NCBI RefSeq assembly: GCF_000982415.1
Contig: NZ_LANI01000003.1
Location: 1 to 64,000, forward strand
Length of the DNA stretch: 64,000 nt
Origin: Kiloniella litopenaei
Lineage (GTDB): Bacteria > Pseudomonadota > Alphaproteobacteria > Kiloniellales > Kiloniellaceae
Reading direction: 5' to 3'
The position numbers were made by a program, and so were the translations under genes. The stretch's first letter is position 1. Each line of letters begins with the position of its first letter. The notes under the pieces are model-generated. The model did not search any database. It had not been told where the DNA came from and saw only the letters and a list, made by a program, of their open reading frames with translations. Positions 17,928-26,992 of the stretch are shown here, piece after piece.

Positions 17928-18020
17928 TTTTATCTCCTGTCTTCACTTCCATTACTTTCGAGTGTGTCATACACATCGCAAATTCATTAAAATAAACTTT
18001 TCAGTAAATATCGATTTTTC

Positions 18021-18737
18021 TCATGAATCTGGCACCAGGTTTTCAGATCCATTCCCTTTAAGAGAGTCCGTTTCTTCTATTATTTTCTGGAAACAAGCCT
18101 GTACAACGGCATGATCTTCTTTGCTGATTGCAGTTGGTTTCAAAGGGGTTTTACTGCCAGCTCGTTTCTCGTCATCCGCTTTGAGGGATGTCACCTTTGA
18201 AACGCCATCGCCATTAAGACCACTTTCATAGGCCAGCACTCTATAGTCGCCAGCCTGGTCCAGCTTCGGGTAGAAAAAAATCTGAAGGCTACAGCTCTCG
18301 ATATCATACCCCCAAACACGAGCAGGATAAACATCCCTGATCCAAACAGGCTGCCCTAATTTGTCACGAACCTGGATAAACGACATGCCAAGCAGGTCAC
18401 TGATTTTCGGTGTAATCACCGGTGTAATCGAGAATGATTTGTCTGTAAGATCTTCACCCGTTTGCAGTACCGCCAGCTCCTCGGAATCCACTGGTTTGTC
18501 CGGTATGTTTTCCGGCTTCCAGTTTGGCTTTGGCACCTCCAGCTCTGAAACTACCTGAGGCTCATGCTTTGCATTACCTCGTGCAGCAATTTGCGGCTCG
18601 GTAGGTATCTGTGTATCGCTCGCAGCTTTTTTACTCGCAAAGAACCCATCTTTACCTGGAAAATTACTGCATCCAGATACAAAAAGCACCGTTACAAATA
18701 AAAGAGAATAACGAAGCGACCCTCCGATCCTGTTCAT
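18021..18737 (-). CDS. Putative lipoprotein of unknown function
   Basis: 238 aa if translation starts at ATG 18737, which has TAGGA just before it and gives a clean lipoprotein signal (MNRIGGSLRYSLLFVTVLFV, lipobox VSGC). Starts at 18758 or 18824 would lengthen the leader. The mature protein has a long Pro/Glu/Lys linker and then a domain with IQVRDKLGQPVWIRDVYPAR and SCSLQIFFYPKLD. This pattern (G-x-P, R, W/Y, then C-x-L) I associate with small outer-membrane or periplasmic lipoproteins in Rhodospirillales, without known function. It lies 94 bp upstream of the response regulator gene, on the same strand. Confidence 0.6.
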   Translation of the reverse strand: MNRIGGSLRYSLLFVTVLFVSGCSNFPGKDGFFASKKAASDTQIPTEPQIAARGNAKHEPQVVSELEVPKPNWKPENIPDKPVDSEELAVLQTGEDLTDKSFSITPVITPKISDLLGMSFIQVRDKLGQPVWIRDVYPARVWGYDIESCSLQIFFYPKLDQAGDYRVLAYESGLNGDGVSKVTSLKADDEKRAGSKTPLKPTAISKEDHAVVQACFQKIIEETDSLKGNGSENLVPDS

Positions 18738-19301
18738 TCCTAGATGACATCCCAACATAATTGTCTCGTAGCGCGAACGCTGACTATCCCTTATCGACAC
18801 AAATCGCCCAAGGCTTGTGTTCATTTTGTGGTCAAAGCTTAAACGATGCCATTACGAACAAGGCCTAAACAACAAAAGAGCCCAAATAAAACGTTGATTA
18901 AGAAAAGTTAACAACGTTTATTTCCCTACGAAACTCAGGCCAATTTTCGTAGGATACAAGAAAATATAGCAAGCTGCGAGAATAAAGCCAGATGGCAAAA
19001 ACCTCCATAGAATCTCGAAAGAAAGCCAGATTAACTCCACCTTTATAAACCAGTAAAAGTGGCAATTTAAAGATTTCCTCACCTCCCGGGACAATTATTT
19101 CCAAAAGCCACGAGAACAAAAGCTGATAGAATTAGCGCCTTCAACCATTGCACCCTTTAAAATAAGTAGGTATGTCAGAGACTAAATTTGGGAAATAATT
19201 TACTAATCCATTTCCGTACGAGCACGACAACTATATGATGCCCTAAACTCGGACCAATAATCCCGAGATCAACTATTTCAGAATTAACCAGCAGGAACCG
19301 A
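18738..19301. other. Intergenic region, no gene seen
   Basis: Divergent spacer of about 560 bp between the lipoprotein and the glycosyltransferase. A 73-codon minus-strand frame at 18898-19119 begins with TTG and lacks a ribosome-binding site. I find no RNA-like structure. It presumably holds both promoters. Confidence 0.45.
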
Positions 19302-20429
19302 ATGAAAATCTGCCAAATTTGCGCCGTCGATTTCTCGCTTTACCACATGCTTCTCCCCCTTATGAAGGGGATGAGAGATGCCGGACACGAAGTTGTCGGC
19401 GTTTGCAGTGATGGCCCGTTAGTTGAAAAAATTCGCGCAGAAGGTTTTCGGGTAGAAACCATCGAAATCGAGCGATCGCTCAATGTACTTTCGCATACAA
19501 AATCATTCGGTAATCTGACGCGATTTTTCAAGAACGAAAACTTTGATCTGGTTCATACACACACCCCAGTAGCATCACTCATTGCCAGGTTTGCAGCACG
19601 CGCGGCTGGTGTTCCGCATATCGCCTATACTGCGCACGGTTTTTATTTCCATGAAAACATGCCTGCAATGAAGAAAAACATCTTCATTGGATTAGAATGG
19701 CTGGCAGGGCGTTTTACCGACACGCTGTTTACACAAGCCCAGGAAGATGCCGAAACGGCGAAAAAACACAAGCTGTGTAAAAATGGGACAATTGTCGCGA
19801 TCGGCAATGGTATTGATATCAACAAGTTTTATCCCGCATCACCCAAGTCTTATCGAAAAGCCCTGAGAACGGAACTGGGGGCCAAAGATGACGAGACAGT
19901 AATTTTGATGGTTGGACGCCTGGTAAGGGAAAAAGGTTACGTTGAACTAATCGAAGCGATGAAAAAGGTCAACGCAACACTTTGGATTGTCGGGGATCGC
20001 CTTGAAAGTGATCATGCTAGCGATATTGACGACGCTGTGGCACAAGCAAAATCAGATGAAAAGTTAAAAAAGCGAATTCGTTTTTTGGGCTATCGTGATG
20101 ATGTAAACCAAATCATGCGTGCTGCTGATATTTTCACTCTTCCCTCTCACCGCGAAGGTATGCCAAGATCAATCATTGAGGCAATGATGACGGGCCTTCC
20201 CGTAGTTGCAACAAACATTCGCGGTTCCCGGGAAGAAGTTGACGACGGGAAAACAGGTATACTGGTACCTGTAAATGAGCCTGCAAAGCTATCTGATGCG
20301 CTTTGTAAGCTTGTTAACAGCCCAAAGCTACGTGAAACAATGGGTTCTGCCAGTAGAGAGCGCGCACTTGCTCTCTATGACGAGCAAAAAATAATCGAAA
20401 CCCAACTTAAGACATTGAACCTGAGTTAG
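19302..20429 (+). CDS. Glycosyltransferase family 4
   Basis: 375 aa, GT-B fold. The N-terminal acceptor domain starts MKICQICAVDFSLYHMLLPL and has LVHTHTPVASLIARFAARAA. The C-terminal nucleotide-sugar domain has GRLVREKGYVELIEA and PSHREGMPRSIIEAMMTGLP, the E-x7-E motif of GT4. It precedes waaA by 10 bp and is probably co-transcribed, so the acceptor is likely LPS core or another surface glycan. Donor sugar cannot be told. CAGGA precedes the ATG. Confidence 0.88.
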   Translation: MKICQICAVDFSLYHMLLPLMKGMRDAGHEVVGVCSDGPLVEKIRAEGFRVETIEIERSLNVLSHTKSFGNLTRFFKNENFDLVHTHTPVASLIARFAARAAGVPHIAYTAHGFYFHENMPAMKKNIFIGLEWLAGRFTDTLFTQAQEDAETAKKHKLCKNGTIVAIGNGIDINKFYPASPKSYRKALRTELGAKDDETVILMVGRLVREKGYVELIEAMKKVNATLWIVGDRLESDHASDIDDAVAQAKSDEKLKKRIRFLGYRDDVNQIMRAADIFTLPSHREGMPRSIIEAMMTGLPVVATNIRGSREEVDDGKTGILVPVNEPAKLSDALCKLVNSPKLRETMGSASRERALALYDEQKIIETQLKTLNLS

Positions 20430-20439
20430 GGCAGAATGC

Positions 20440-21732
20440 ATGACAACACTCCGCTCAAAAATAGCTATGGGTTTGTACGCCTCTGTCGCCACGCTCATGA
20501 CTCCACTTGTCAAATATCATCTGACAAAACGCATAGCTCGCGGTAAAGAACACCCTGTTCGCTACATAGAAAAACTGGGACAAACACCTTTGGAAAGGCC
20601 CAAAGGCAAGCTGATGTGGATACACGGGGCATCAGTTGGTGAGTCGTTGTCTATATTGCCACTACTAGAGACATTTCACAGGCTACAGCCAGATTTAAAA
20701 TTTCTTGTGACAACTGGGACAGCAACATCGGCAAGGCTTATGGAGGAACGCCTCCCCGGATACGCAATACATCAGTTTGTTCCCCTTGACCTGCCCTTTG
20801 CGATTGAACGCTTCTTAAAAAATTGGCGTCCTGACATAGCCCTGATTATTGAATCAGAACTTTGGCCCTCTTTGATCTTCCGTACAAAATCCCGCGGCAT
20901 ACCCTTGATCCTACTAAACGGCAGGATGTCACAGAAATCTGCAAAATCATGGACAAGAGTCGCCTTTTTCATTCGGGATCTCCTCAAACAGTTTGACCTG
21001 ATACTTGCCCAATCATCAACAGATGCAAGTCGTTTTGCCGAATTGGGAGCATCACACGTCAAGAAACAAAGCAACCTGAAATTTGCAGCCACGCCGTTGA
21101 CTTACAATCAGGATGATTTCAACAAGCTTACAGCATCTATTGGGACCCGGCCGGTCTGGTTCGCAAGTTCGACACACCGCGGAGAAGAGGCTTTTCTTGC
21201 AGAAACTCACGAAAAGCTTCGGTTAAAAATCCCCGAACTTTTATGTATAATCGCCCCCAGACACCCAGAACGGGGGCCTGAAATCCTAAACGAATTTCAG
21301 GGAAAAGATCTAAAGGTCAGCCTCAGAAGCCAAGGTGCCGATATAAAAAAAGATACGTCAATCTATCTGGCTGATACGCTCGGGGAACTAGGGTTGTTTT
21401 ATGCGCTCTCTCCTGTCGTTATCATTGGCGGATCACTATTGCGCAAAGGTGGGCAAAACCTTTTGGAACCTGCCCGGCAAAACTGTGCCATCATCTGTGG
21501 TCCGGACATGCAAAACTTTGAAGAAATTTGCAACGAGATGGTTGATCACAACGCGATTATCAAGCTCTCACAGTCCGAAGACATTACCCAGCAACTGGAA
21601 ACCCTTTTAAACGATAAGTCGATCCAGCAAGAATTGGCACATAAGGCGGCAGTATATGTTCAAGATCGCGGCCAGGAAATTAATGACGTAGCAAACGAAA
21701 TATTACAAAAACTTCCAGCTGATCCAACCTGA
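20440..21732 (+). CDS. waaA: 3-deoxy-D-manno-octulosonic acid (Kdo) transferase WaaA
   Basis: 430 aa. Transfers Kdo from CMP-Kdo to lipid A precursor at the inner face of the cytoplasmic membrane. There is an N-terminal membrane anchor (about 5-25). The GT30 signatures are WIHGASVGESLSILPLLE (catalytic Glu), TTGTATSARLM, ESELWPSLI, and GGSLLRKGGQNLLEPA in the donor domain. It is second in a two-gene unit with the GT4 gene, supporting an LPS core role. The stop codon almost touches a convergent gene (2 bp apart). Confidence 0.95.
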   Translation: MTTLRSKIAMGLYASVATLMTPLVKYHLTKRIARGKEHPVRYIEKLGQTPLERPKGKLMWIHGASVGESLSILPLLETFHRLQPDLKFLVTTGTATSARLMEERLPGYAIHQFVPLDLPFAIERFLKNWRPDIALIIESELWPSLIFRTKSRGIPLILLNGRMSQKSAKSWTRVAFFIRDLLKQFDLILAQSSTDASRFAELGASHVKKQSNLKFAATPLTYNQDDFNKLTASIGTRPVWFASSTHRGEEAFLAETHEKLRLKIPELLCIIAPRHPERGPEILNEFQGKDLKVSLRSQGADIKKDTSIYLADTLGELGLFYALSPVVIIGGSLLRKGGQNLLEPARQNCAIICGPDMQNFEEICNEMVDHNAIIKLSQSEDITQQLETLLNDKSIQQELAHKAAVYVQDRGQEINDVANEILQKLPADPT

Positions 21733-21734
21733 CC

Positions 21735-22646
21735 TTATAGCGTTTGATCAAGCTGGCGAGATAGAACAATCAACTCGTCCACAGTCGAAGGGGCCATGTA
21801 CCGCTCAAAAATCGGCAATTCTGTAATCGGATCTTTTTGTTGGTTACGATTGACCGCCTGCCTACTCATCAAGATGGCAGAACATCCAGCCTCATTTATC
21901 AAGGCATGAGTATTTTCATCAGCATCTTGCGTACCGCCAAAAGGAAGTGCAAACGAAGACGTACAACGATACTTCCCTTTGTTAAGCCAATTTTGGCAAG
22001 ATATTATTTCTTCGCATTGCTGATCAGGCTTTAAAGAAGACAAGACATAATGCGATGCACTATGGTTGCCATAATGGATCAGAGGATCATTAATCAAATC
22101 AGATGGTTTCGCTATTACTTTTGTTAAGGTCAGTAGCTCTTGATCCAAATGTCTTTCAGCAAAAAAAACATTCAGTGCCTGATCAACAAGATGACTATTT
22201 AATCCGGGTTGCTTACTGTCTTTGTAAAACCGTTCTGGTCTTATCTTTTTTGTCCATTGTTCTTGTGCAAAAAAGGTTAGAAAGTCCTCTTCAAGTTGCT
22301 CGGTCAACACAAAGCGAACCTTGTCACGCCAAAAGATGTCACCACAGACTAGATTACTGTTGATAAAGACCGTGCTCGGTATGCCCTCTCCAACCAGCCA
22401 CGGAATCGCATATGAAAAAAGATCTGCATAGGCATCATCAAAAGTAATTGTCGCCAAACCACGATTATCTTTCGCTGTGGTAAACTCGTCCATCGAGACA
22501 ATTTCAAACTCACGGGAAAGCCATTTGATTTGCCGTTTGAATTCATCTGGAAAGACATTATGTAATCTGCTTTCCAAACCCGATGGAATTTTACTGAAGA
22601 CACCATGGTATAATAAAATGTGCCCACCCTGATATGAAAACGACAA
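21735..22646 (-). CDS. Polysaccharide deacetylase family protein
   Basis: 303 aa. NodB-homology features: ILLYHGV at the start, ATITFDDAYADLFSYA for the catalytic and metal Asp residues, and HYGNHSASHYVLSSL for the metal-binding His pair. The later part (LPFGGTQDADENTH) matches the family's second-half motif. No signal peptide, so it may act on a cytoplasmic or lipid-linked sugar; neighbours are LPS genes. The start is TTG. It is convergent with waaA. Confidence 0.82.
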   Translation of the reverse strand: MSFSYQGGHILLYHGVFSKIPSGLESRLHNVFPDEFKRQIKWLSREFEIVSMDEFTTAKDNRGLATITFDDAYADLFSYAIPWLVGEGIPSTVFINSNLVCGDIFWRDKVRFVLTEQLEEDFLTFFAQEQWTKKIRPERFYKDSKQPGLNSHLVDQALNVFFAERHLDQELLTLTKVIAKPSDLINDPLIHYGNHSASHYVLSSLKPDQQCEEIISCQNWLNKGKYRCTSSFALPFGGTQDADENTHALINEAGCSAILMSRQAVNRNQQKDPITELPIFERYMAPSTVDELIVLSRQLDQTL

Positions 22647-22712
22647 TTATTCTTCCAATAAAGTTATTCAGTAAAAAGTTCAGAGCACAGTCACACAAAC
22701 AAGAAAAACCGA

Positions 22713-23171
22713 TTACTCGCTATAGGCAATAACCTCTACACGCCGATCTTCATCAGCTTTATCACCAGTTCCCCACAAAGAAAAACTGCCATAGGCTTCC
22801 CCTCGGAAAACAGTCTCTACCCTCTTTTTATCGATACCTTTTTTTATGAGGTAGTTCTTCGCACTTTGCGCCCGTTTAAGAGAGAGTTTTTTATTCGCCT
22901 CTGGATCACCCTGTTTGTCAGCCTGACCAATAGCGCAAATTTTTAACGAAGGATGCCCATCAACGACAGCAAAAAGATCATCTATCTTTTTTTTCGCTTT
23001 CTTGGAGAGGCTTGATTGACCGACCTCGAAATAAATCACCTTCTTTACCAAAGGGCTTTGATCTGTAGGACCCTCGCAATTAACAGGGCTAGAGATTGCA
23101 GGTGACGCACTTATCCCCCAAACAAGTAATCCCAATGAAAAATACTTAGCAATTGATGCAGACATAAACAT
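22713..23171 (-). CDS. OmpA-family domain periplasmic protein
   Basis: 152 aa with a signal peptide ending near Ala-28 (SASPAISS). It consists mostly of one OmpA/MotB-like peptidoglycan-binding domain: VIYFEVGQSSLSKKAKKKID, ICAIGQADKQGDPEANKKLS, then RAQSAKNYLIKKGI and DEDRRVEVIAY. The Asp/Arg pair that holds diaminopimelate is kept. It has no beta-barrel, so it is probably periplasmic and cell-wall associated. It lies 57 bp upstream of dusA on the same strand order (dusA precedes it in transcription). Confidence 0.85.
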   Translation of the reverse strand: MFMSASIAKYFSLGLLVWGISASPAISSPVNCEGPTDQSPLVKKVIYFEVGQSSLSKKAKKKIDDLFAVVDGHPSLKICAIGQADKQGDPEANKKLSLKRAQSAKNYLIKKGIDKKRVETVFRGEAYGSFSLWGTGDKADEDRRVEVIAYSE

Positions 23172-23228
23172 TCCCCTTTTTGTTAAGTGCCTGTTCTATT
23201 CTACATCACCACAGATCAGAAAACCACA

Positions 23229-24227
23229 TTATGCAACATCACGTGACTGGCCAGCGATCAAGAATTCATCGTAAGCCCGACGAATAACACCTGCATCCGA
23301 TCCAGGCTTAAAAGCATTTTGGCTGAGACTTCTCCGCCAAGCTCTGGCACCCGGCAATCCGTTGAAAAGGCCAAGGACATGTCGCGTTATTGATTTCACG
23401 GGCACACCTTCGGCCACTTTAGCCGCTGCATAATTACAAAGCTCATCTACAATTTCGCTTCGTTTTTTGACCGTGGCTTCACCGTAAAACCTTTGATCAA
23501 CCTCGGCCAGAACATAAGGATTTTGATAGGCTTCTCGCCCAATCATAACACCATCAACTTTTGTCAGATGCTCACTAACCTGATCCAGCGTTTGCACACC
23601 ACCATTGAGAATGATTTCCAGATCGGGAAAATCCTGTTTAACCCGGTACACGACATCATATTTCAGCGGAGGTATTTCTCTATTTTGCTTGGGACTTAAC
23701 CCCTCTAACCACGCCTTACGTGCGTGAACAATCAATGTTTCACAGCCCGCATTTTTCACTTTGGTCACAAGGTCATGCAAAAATTCATAAGAATCCTGAT
23801 CATCAATACCGATACGTGTTTTAACTGTTGCTGGTAACCCTGATTGCGCCATTGCAGAAACGCATTCCGCCACCAAGTCAGGTTCTGCCATTAAACACGC
23901 CCCAAACCGTCCCTTCTGAACACGGTCACTCGGACAACCTACGTTTAGGTTAACTTCGTCATAGCCAAAATCAGCGGCCTTGGCTGCGCACACTCGGATG
24001 GCCTCAGGGTCACTTCCACCAAGCTGTAGCGCAATTGGATGTTCTTTTTTATCAAACATTAAAAACCGTTCAGGGTCTTTGCCATGAAGCAACGCGCCTG
24101 TTGTCACCATTTCGGTATAGAGAACGGTATGTTGTGAAATCATACGCAAAAAAGAGCGCTCGTGCCGATCGGTCCAATCCAGCATCGGTGCAACACATAT
24201 TTTTCTGTTCAACGTTTTTTTATCCAT
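23229..24227 (-). CDS. dusA: tRNA-dihydrouridine synthase A
   Basis: 332 aa from ATG 24227 (MDKKTLNRK), chosen because CVAPMLDWTDRHERSFLRM sits near the N-terminus in DusA proteins; ATGs at 24248 and a start at 24275 are further upstream and add non-conserved residues. FMN/TIM-barrel features: LQLGGSDPEAI, VNLNVGCPSDRVQKGRFGAC with the catalytic Cys, and VKTRIGIDDQDSYE. It reduces U20/U20a in the tRNA D-loop. It is read before the OmpA-like gene. Confidence 0.95.
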   Translation of the reverse strand: MDKKTLNRKICVAPMLDWTDRHERSFLRMISQHTVLYTEMVTTGALLHGKDPERFLMFDKKEHPIALQLGGSDPEAIRVCAAKAADFGYDEVNLNVGCPSDRVQKGRFGACLMAEPDLVAECVSAMAQSGLPATVKTRIGIDDQDSYEFLHDLVTKVKNAGCETLIVHARKAWLEGLSPKQNREIPPLKYDVVYRVKQDFPDLEIILNGGVQTLDQVSEHLTKVDGVMIGREAYQNPYVLAEVDQRFYGEATVKKRSEIVDELCNYAAAKVAEGVPVKSITRHVLGLFNGLPGARAWRRSLSQNAFKPGSDAGVIRRAYDEFLIAGQSRDVA

Positions 24228-24650
24228 CCACTCACAGCCAATGACCATTTCAGCATTGCAGCACTTCCACACCAATACCCAAAAAGATTAGATAGGGCTT
24301 TTAACAGCTATAACACAAACATCAAAGCATAGTTGGCTCTAGACCTTAGCCCCCTTACCATCAGTCATCCCACTCAAGAAACAATATACTAATACGAAGG
24401 CAAGATTACCTCACAAAGAACAAGGCCACTAAGCACCACAAAAACCATTTTCCATACAGTCCAATCCTACATTTATGTTAAAACAACTACAAATAATCCA
24501 CACAATAACAACAATAACCACTTTTATCCCACTTTTAACTTGTTCAAAAAGACAATCCATTTTATGATCCCGTCCATAAGTCAAAAATGACACAAACACC
24601 TTACTAACCATGCGTTCTGACCACGCAACTATTGAAAGAGGAAGCCCACA
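24228..24650. other. Intergenic region, about 420 bp, no gene seen
   Basis: Divergent spacer between dusA and the HAD gene, AT-rich. A 60-codon minus-strand frame inside has no ribosome-binding site. I see no hairpin or RNA signature. Confidence 0.45.
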
Positions 24651-25409
24651 ATGATCAAGGCCATTACCTTTGACCTATGGGATACAATTGTCGATGACGA
24701 TTCAGATGAACCAAAGCGGGCGGCACAAGGCTTAAGAAGCAAAAAAGAAGAACGCCGCCATATTGTCTGGAAGGCTTTAAATGAAGTTGCTCCCATTGAC
24801 ATCGAAACAGTTAATCTGGCCTATGACGTTGCCGATGCTTCTTTCAATATAGTCTGGAAAGAACTCTTTATAAACTGGACCGTTGAACAGCGCATTCGCG
24901 CTATCCTTAATGGTCTGGATCGCAGCCTTCCAAAAGACCTTTTTGATCGCGTCGTCAAAGAAACTGGCGATATGGAGGTCAACATCCCCCCAAATGCAAT
25001 TGATGGTGTCAAAGAAGCCTTGGCTGATCTTTCAAGCCGCTACAAACTCTGCATTGTCTCAGACGCTATCGTTACGCCGGGAACTGGCCTTCGCCAAATT
25101 CTCGAAAATTACGACCTTAAACAATATTTCAGCGGCTTTGCCTTTTCCGACGAAGTTGGCCATTCAAAACCTCATCGCAGCATGTTTGATACAGCCGCAG
25201 AACAACTGGGCGTAGAGGTTGAAGAGATGTTGCATATCGGGGATAGGGATCACAACGATATCAAAGGTCCCCATGCATTGGGTATGAAAGCCATACTCTT
25301 CACGGCTACACGCGATGCTGACAAAGATCACACAACGGCTGATGCTATTGTCAACAGCTATGCTGATCTCCCCTCAGCAATTGATGCTCTCGCAGATTCC
25401 AGTAAATAA
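24651..25409 (+). CDS. HAD-superfamily hydrolase
   Basis: 252 aa, cytoplasmic. HAD motifs: ITFDLWDTIVDD (motif I nucleophile region), CIVSDA (motif II Ser), SKPHRSMFDTAAEQL (motif III Lys) and HIGDRDHNDIKG (motif IV acids). The cap is of the C1 helical type, so small phosphoesters or haloacids are possible substrates. Ribosome site GAGGAAG precedes ATG. It is followed by a GATase gene after 45 bp, likely an operon. Substrate not deducible. Confidence 0.85.
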   Translation: MIKAITFDLWDTIVDDDSDEPKRAAQGLRSKKEERRHIVWKALNEVAPIDIETVNLAYDVADASFNIVWKELFINWTVEQRIRAILNGLDRSLPKDLFDRVVKETGDMEVNIPPNAIDGVKEALADLSSRYKLCIVSDAIVTPGTGLRQILENYDLKQYFSGFAFSDEVGHSKPHRSMFDTAAEQLGVEVEEMLHIGDRDHNDIKGPHALGMKAILFTATRDADKDHTTADAIVNSYADLPSAIDALADSSK

Positions 25410-25454
25410 CACCCCAATAAATAACACTCAGAGTCCAAACCGGAGAAAGACGAT

Positions 25455-26318
25455 ATGTCTCAAAACCCACGTTTCCTCGTTGTTGATGGCTACGCCAAAG
25501 AAGGACGTGACGGCCTGAAAGAAGGCGGCGCCTCTACAGCAGGTGACCTTTACGTCAAAATGCTGGAAACACAAAGTCCAGGCGCCAAATGTGATATCGT
25601 TTACCCGGCAGATCCGGGGGCCAGCCTTCCTAGTGGCGCTGGCTTGGAGCAATATGATGGCATTGCCTGGACAGGATCAAGCCTGACCGTTCACTCTGAC
25701 GACCCCAAAGTGGTTCCGCAGATCGAATTTGCCAAAGCCGCTTATGAAGCACAGGTGCCAAGTTTTGGCAGCTGCTGGGCGGCACAAATCTCTGTCGTTG
25801 CCGCAGGTGGCGCCTGCGCCGTTAACCCCAAAGACAGGGAAATGGGCTTTGCCCGCAAGATCTCTCTGACTCCTGAAGGGCGCGCACACCCTCTGTTCGA
25901 AGGCAAAAAATCCGTTTTTGATGCCTTTATCAGCCATGATGATGAAATCACACACCTCCCCCCCAATGGCCAGATATTGGCCTCCAACGACTGGACATCT
26001 GTTCAGGCCGTATCTGTGACACATAAGGGCGGCGTCTTCTGGTCTGTGCAATACCATCCGGAATACGATCTTCATGAAATGGCAAGGCTTTGTTACTGCC
26101 GCAAGCAAAAGCTTGTGGACAAAGGCTTCTTTACAAACCTTGACGATGCTCAAAAATTTGTGGACATGCTTGAAGCACTTCATCAAGATCCAAGCAGAAA
26201 AGATCTCTGGTGGCTGCTTGGCATTGATCATGACATCATGAACGCCGACATTCGCCAGGCCGAGGTTAAAAACTGGATTGAACGCCTCGTCATTCCAACA
26301 ATGGCCCGCAGACGCTAA
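25455..26318 (+). CDS. Class I glutamine amidotransferase-like protein
   Basis: 287 aa. Triad residues are visible: FGSCWAAQISVVAAGG holds the nucleophile Cys, and VQYHPEYDLHEMARL the His and Glu. This is a stand-alone GATase1 domain of the kind annotated as GMP synthase-like or gamma-glutamyl hydrolase-like; the synthase partner is not adjacent. CGGAGAAAG precedes ATG. It follows the HAD gene by 45 bp and is terminated by the hairpin at 26338-26378. Confidence 0.82.
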   Translation: MSQNPRFLVVDGYAKEGRDGLKEGGASTAGDLYVKMLETQSPGAKCDIVYPADPGASLPSGAGLEQYDGIAWTGSSLTVHSDDPKVVPQIEFAKAAYEAQVPSFGSCWAAQISVVAAGGACAVNPKDREMGFARKISLTPEGRAHPLFEGKKSVFDAFISHDDEITHLPPNGQILASNDWTSVQAVSVTHKGGVFWSVQYHPEYDLHEMARLCYCRKQKLVDKGFFTNLDDAQKFVDMLEALHQDPSRKDLWWLLGIDHDIMNADIRQAEVKNWIERLVIPTMARRR

Positions 26319-26337
26319 TCGCTGCAGACGATTGACA

Positions 26338-26378
26338 AAATCAGGTCTGTGGCTCGTAACGAGAAACAGACCTGATTT
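26338..26378 (+). terminator. 13-bp hairpin ending at the HD gene start codon
   Basis: Perfect arms AAATCAGGTCTGT (26338-26350) and ACAGACCTGATTT (26366-26378), with a small inner stem CTCG/CGAG. It is most simply a terminator for the amidotransferase gene, but its last base is immediately before the ATG of the next gene (26379), so it would also bury the ribosome-binding region of that gene. Confidence 0.6.
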
Positions 26379-26981
26379 ATGACTACGCCTAAGAAAGAGA
26401 AATCCACACCTGCTCCACGCGCATGGCAGCGTATGCTGAGCGGACGAAGACTGGATCTTCTCGACCCTTCCCCCCTGGATATTGAAATCGAAGATATCGC
26501 GCTCGGCCTCTCGCGCGAAGTCCGGTGGAACGGGCAAACCCTTGGCGAGTGGGGCTATACTATCGCTGAACATTCTCTTCTCGTAGAAGAAATTGTTGGT
26601 CTCATTAAACCAGATACAAAACCTGAAATTCGCTTGGCTGCATTGCTTCACGATGCCCCGGAATACGTTATCGGTGATTTGATAACCCCGTTTAAATACG
26701 CAATTGGCAGTGGGTACAAAGATCTGGAAAACAGGCTGATGCAAGCTATTCATGTCCGCTTTGGATTGCCCGCCAACTTACCAGATAAAACCAACAAACT
26801 GATCAAACGGGCAGATCGCATGGCAGCCTACCTCGAAGCGACCCAACTGGCCGGTTTCAGTGACAAGGAAGCCAGCAAGATATTCGGCAAACCCCGCGCC
26901 ATGCCCAACATCCGCATCACAGGGATTTCTCCTCAGGAAGCGAACAAGAACTTCCTCAAGCGCTTTGGAGAGCTTGCTTGA
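26379..26981 (+). CDS. HD-domain phosphohydrolase (YfbR-like)
   Basis: 200 aa. YfbR/5'-deoxynucleotidase-like HD domain: TIAEHSLLVEEIV (first His), LAALLHDAPEYVIGDLITPF (HD pair), and KRADRMAAYLEATQL (second Asp). Probable metal-dependent 5'-nucleotidase acting on dNMPs or related nucleotides. No ribosome-binding site is visible before ATG 26379 because a 13-bp hairpin ends there; a Met at residue 19 is an alternative start that would keep the HD domain. Confidence 0.85.
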   Translation: MTTPKKEKSTPAPRAWQRMLSGRRLDLLDPSPLDIEIEDIALGLSREVRWNGQTLGEWGYTIAEHSLLVEEIVGLIKPDTKPEIRLAALLHDAPEYVIGDLITPFKYAIGSGYKDLENRLMQAIHVRFGLPANLPDKTNKLIKRADRMAAYLEATQLAGFSDKEASKIFGKPRAMPNIRITGISPQEANKNFLKRFGELA

Positions 26982-26992
26982 AACTTGAAATC

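Noticed and set aside
18898-19119. A 73-codon minus-strand frame in the spacer before the GT4 gene
   Set aside because: TTG start, no ribosome site, composition like AT-rich spacer.
25677-26753. A 358-codon minus-strand open frame
   Set aside because: It lies antisense to the glutamine amidotransferase and HD genes, both of which have clear domain signatures; the minus-frame protein matches nothing.
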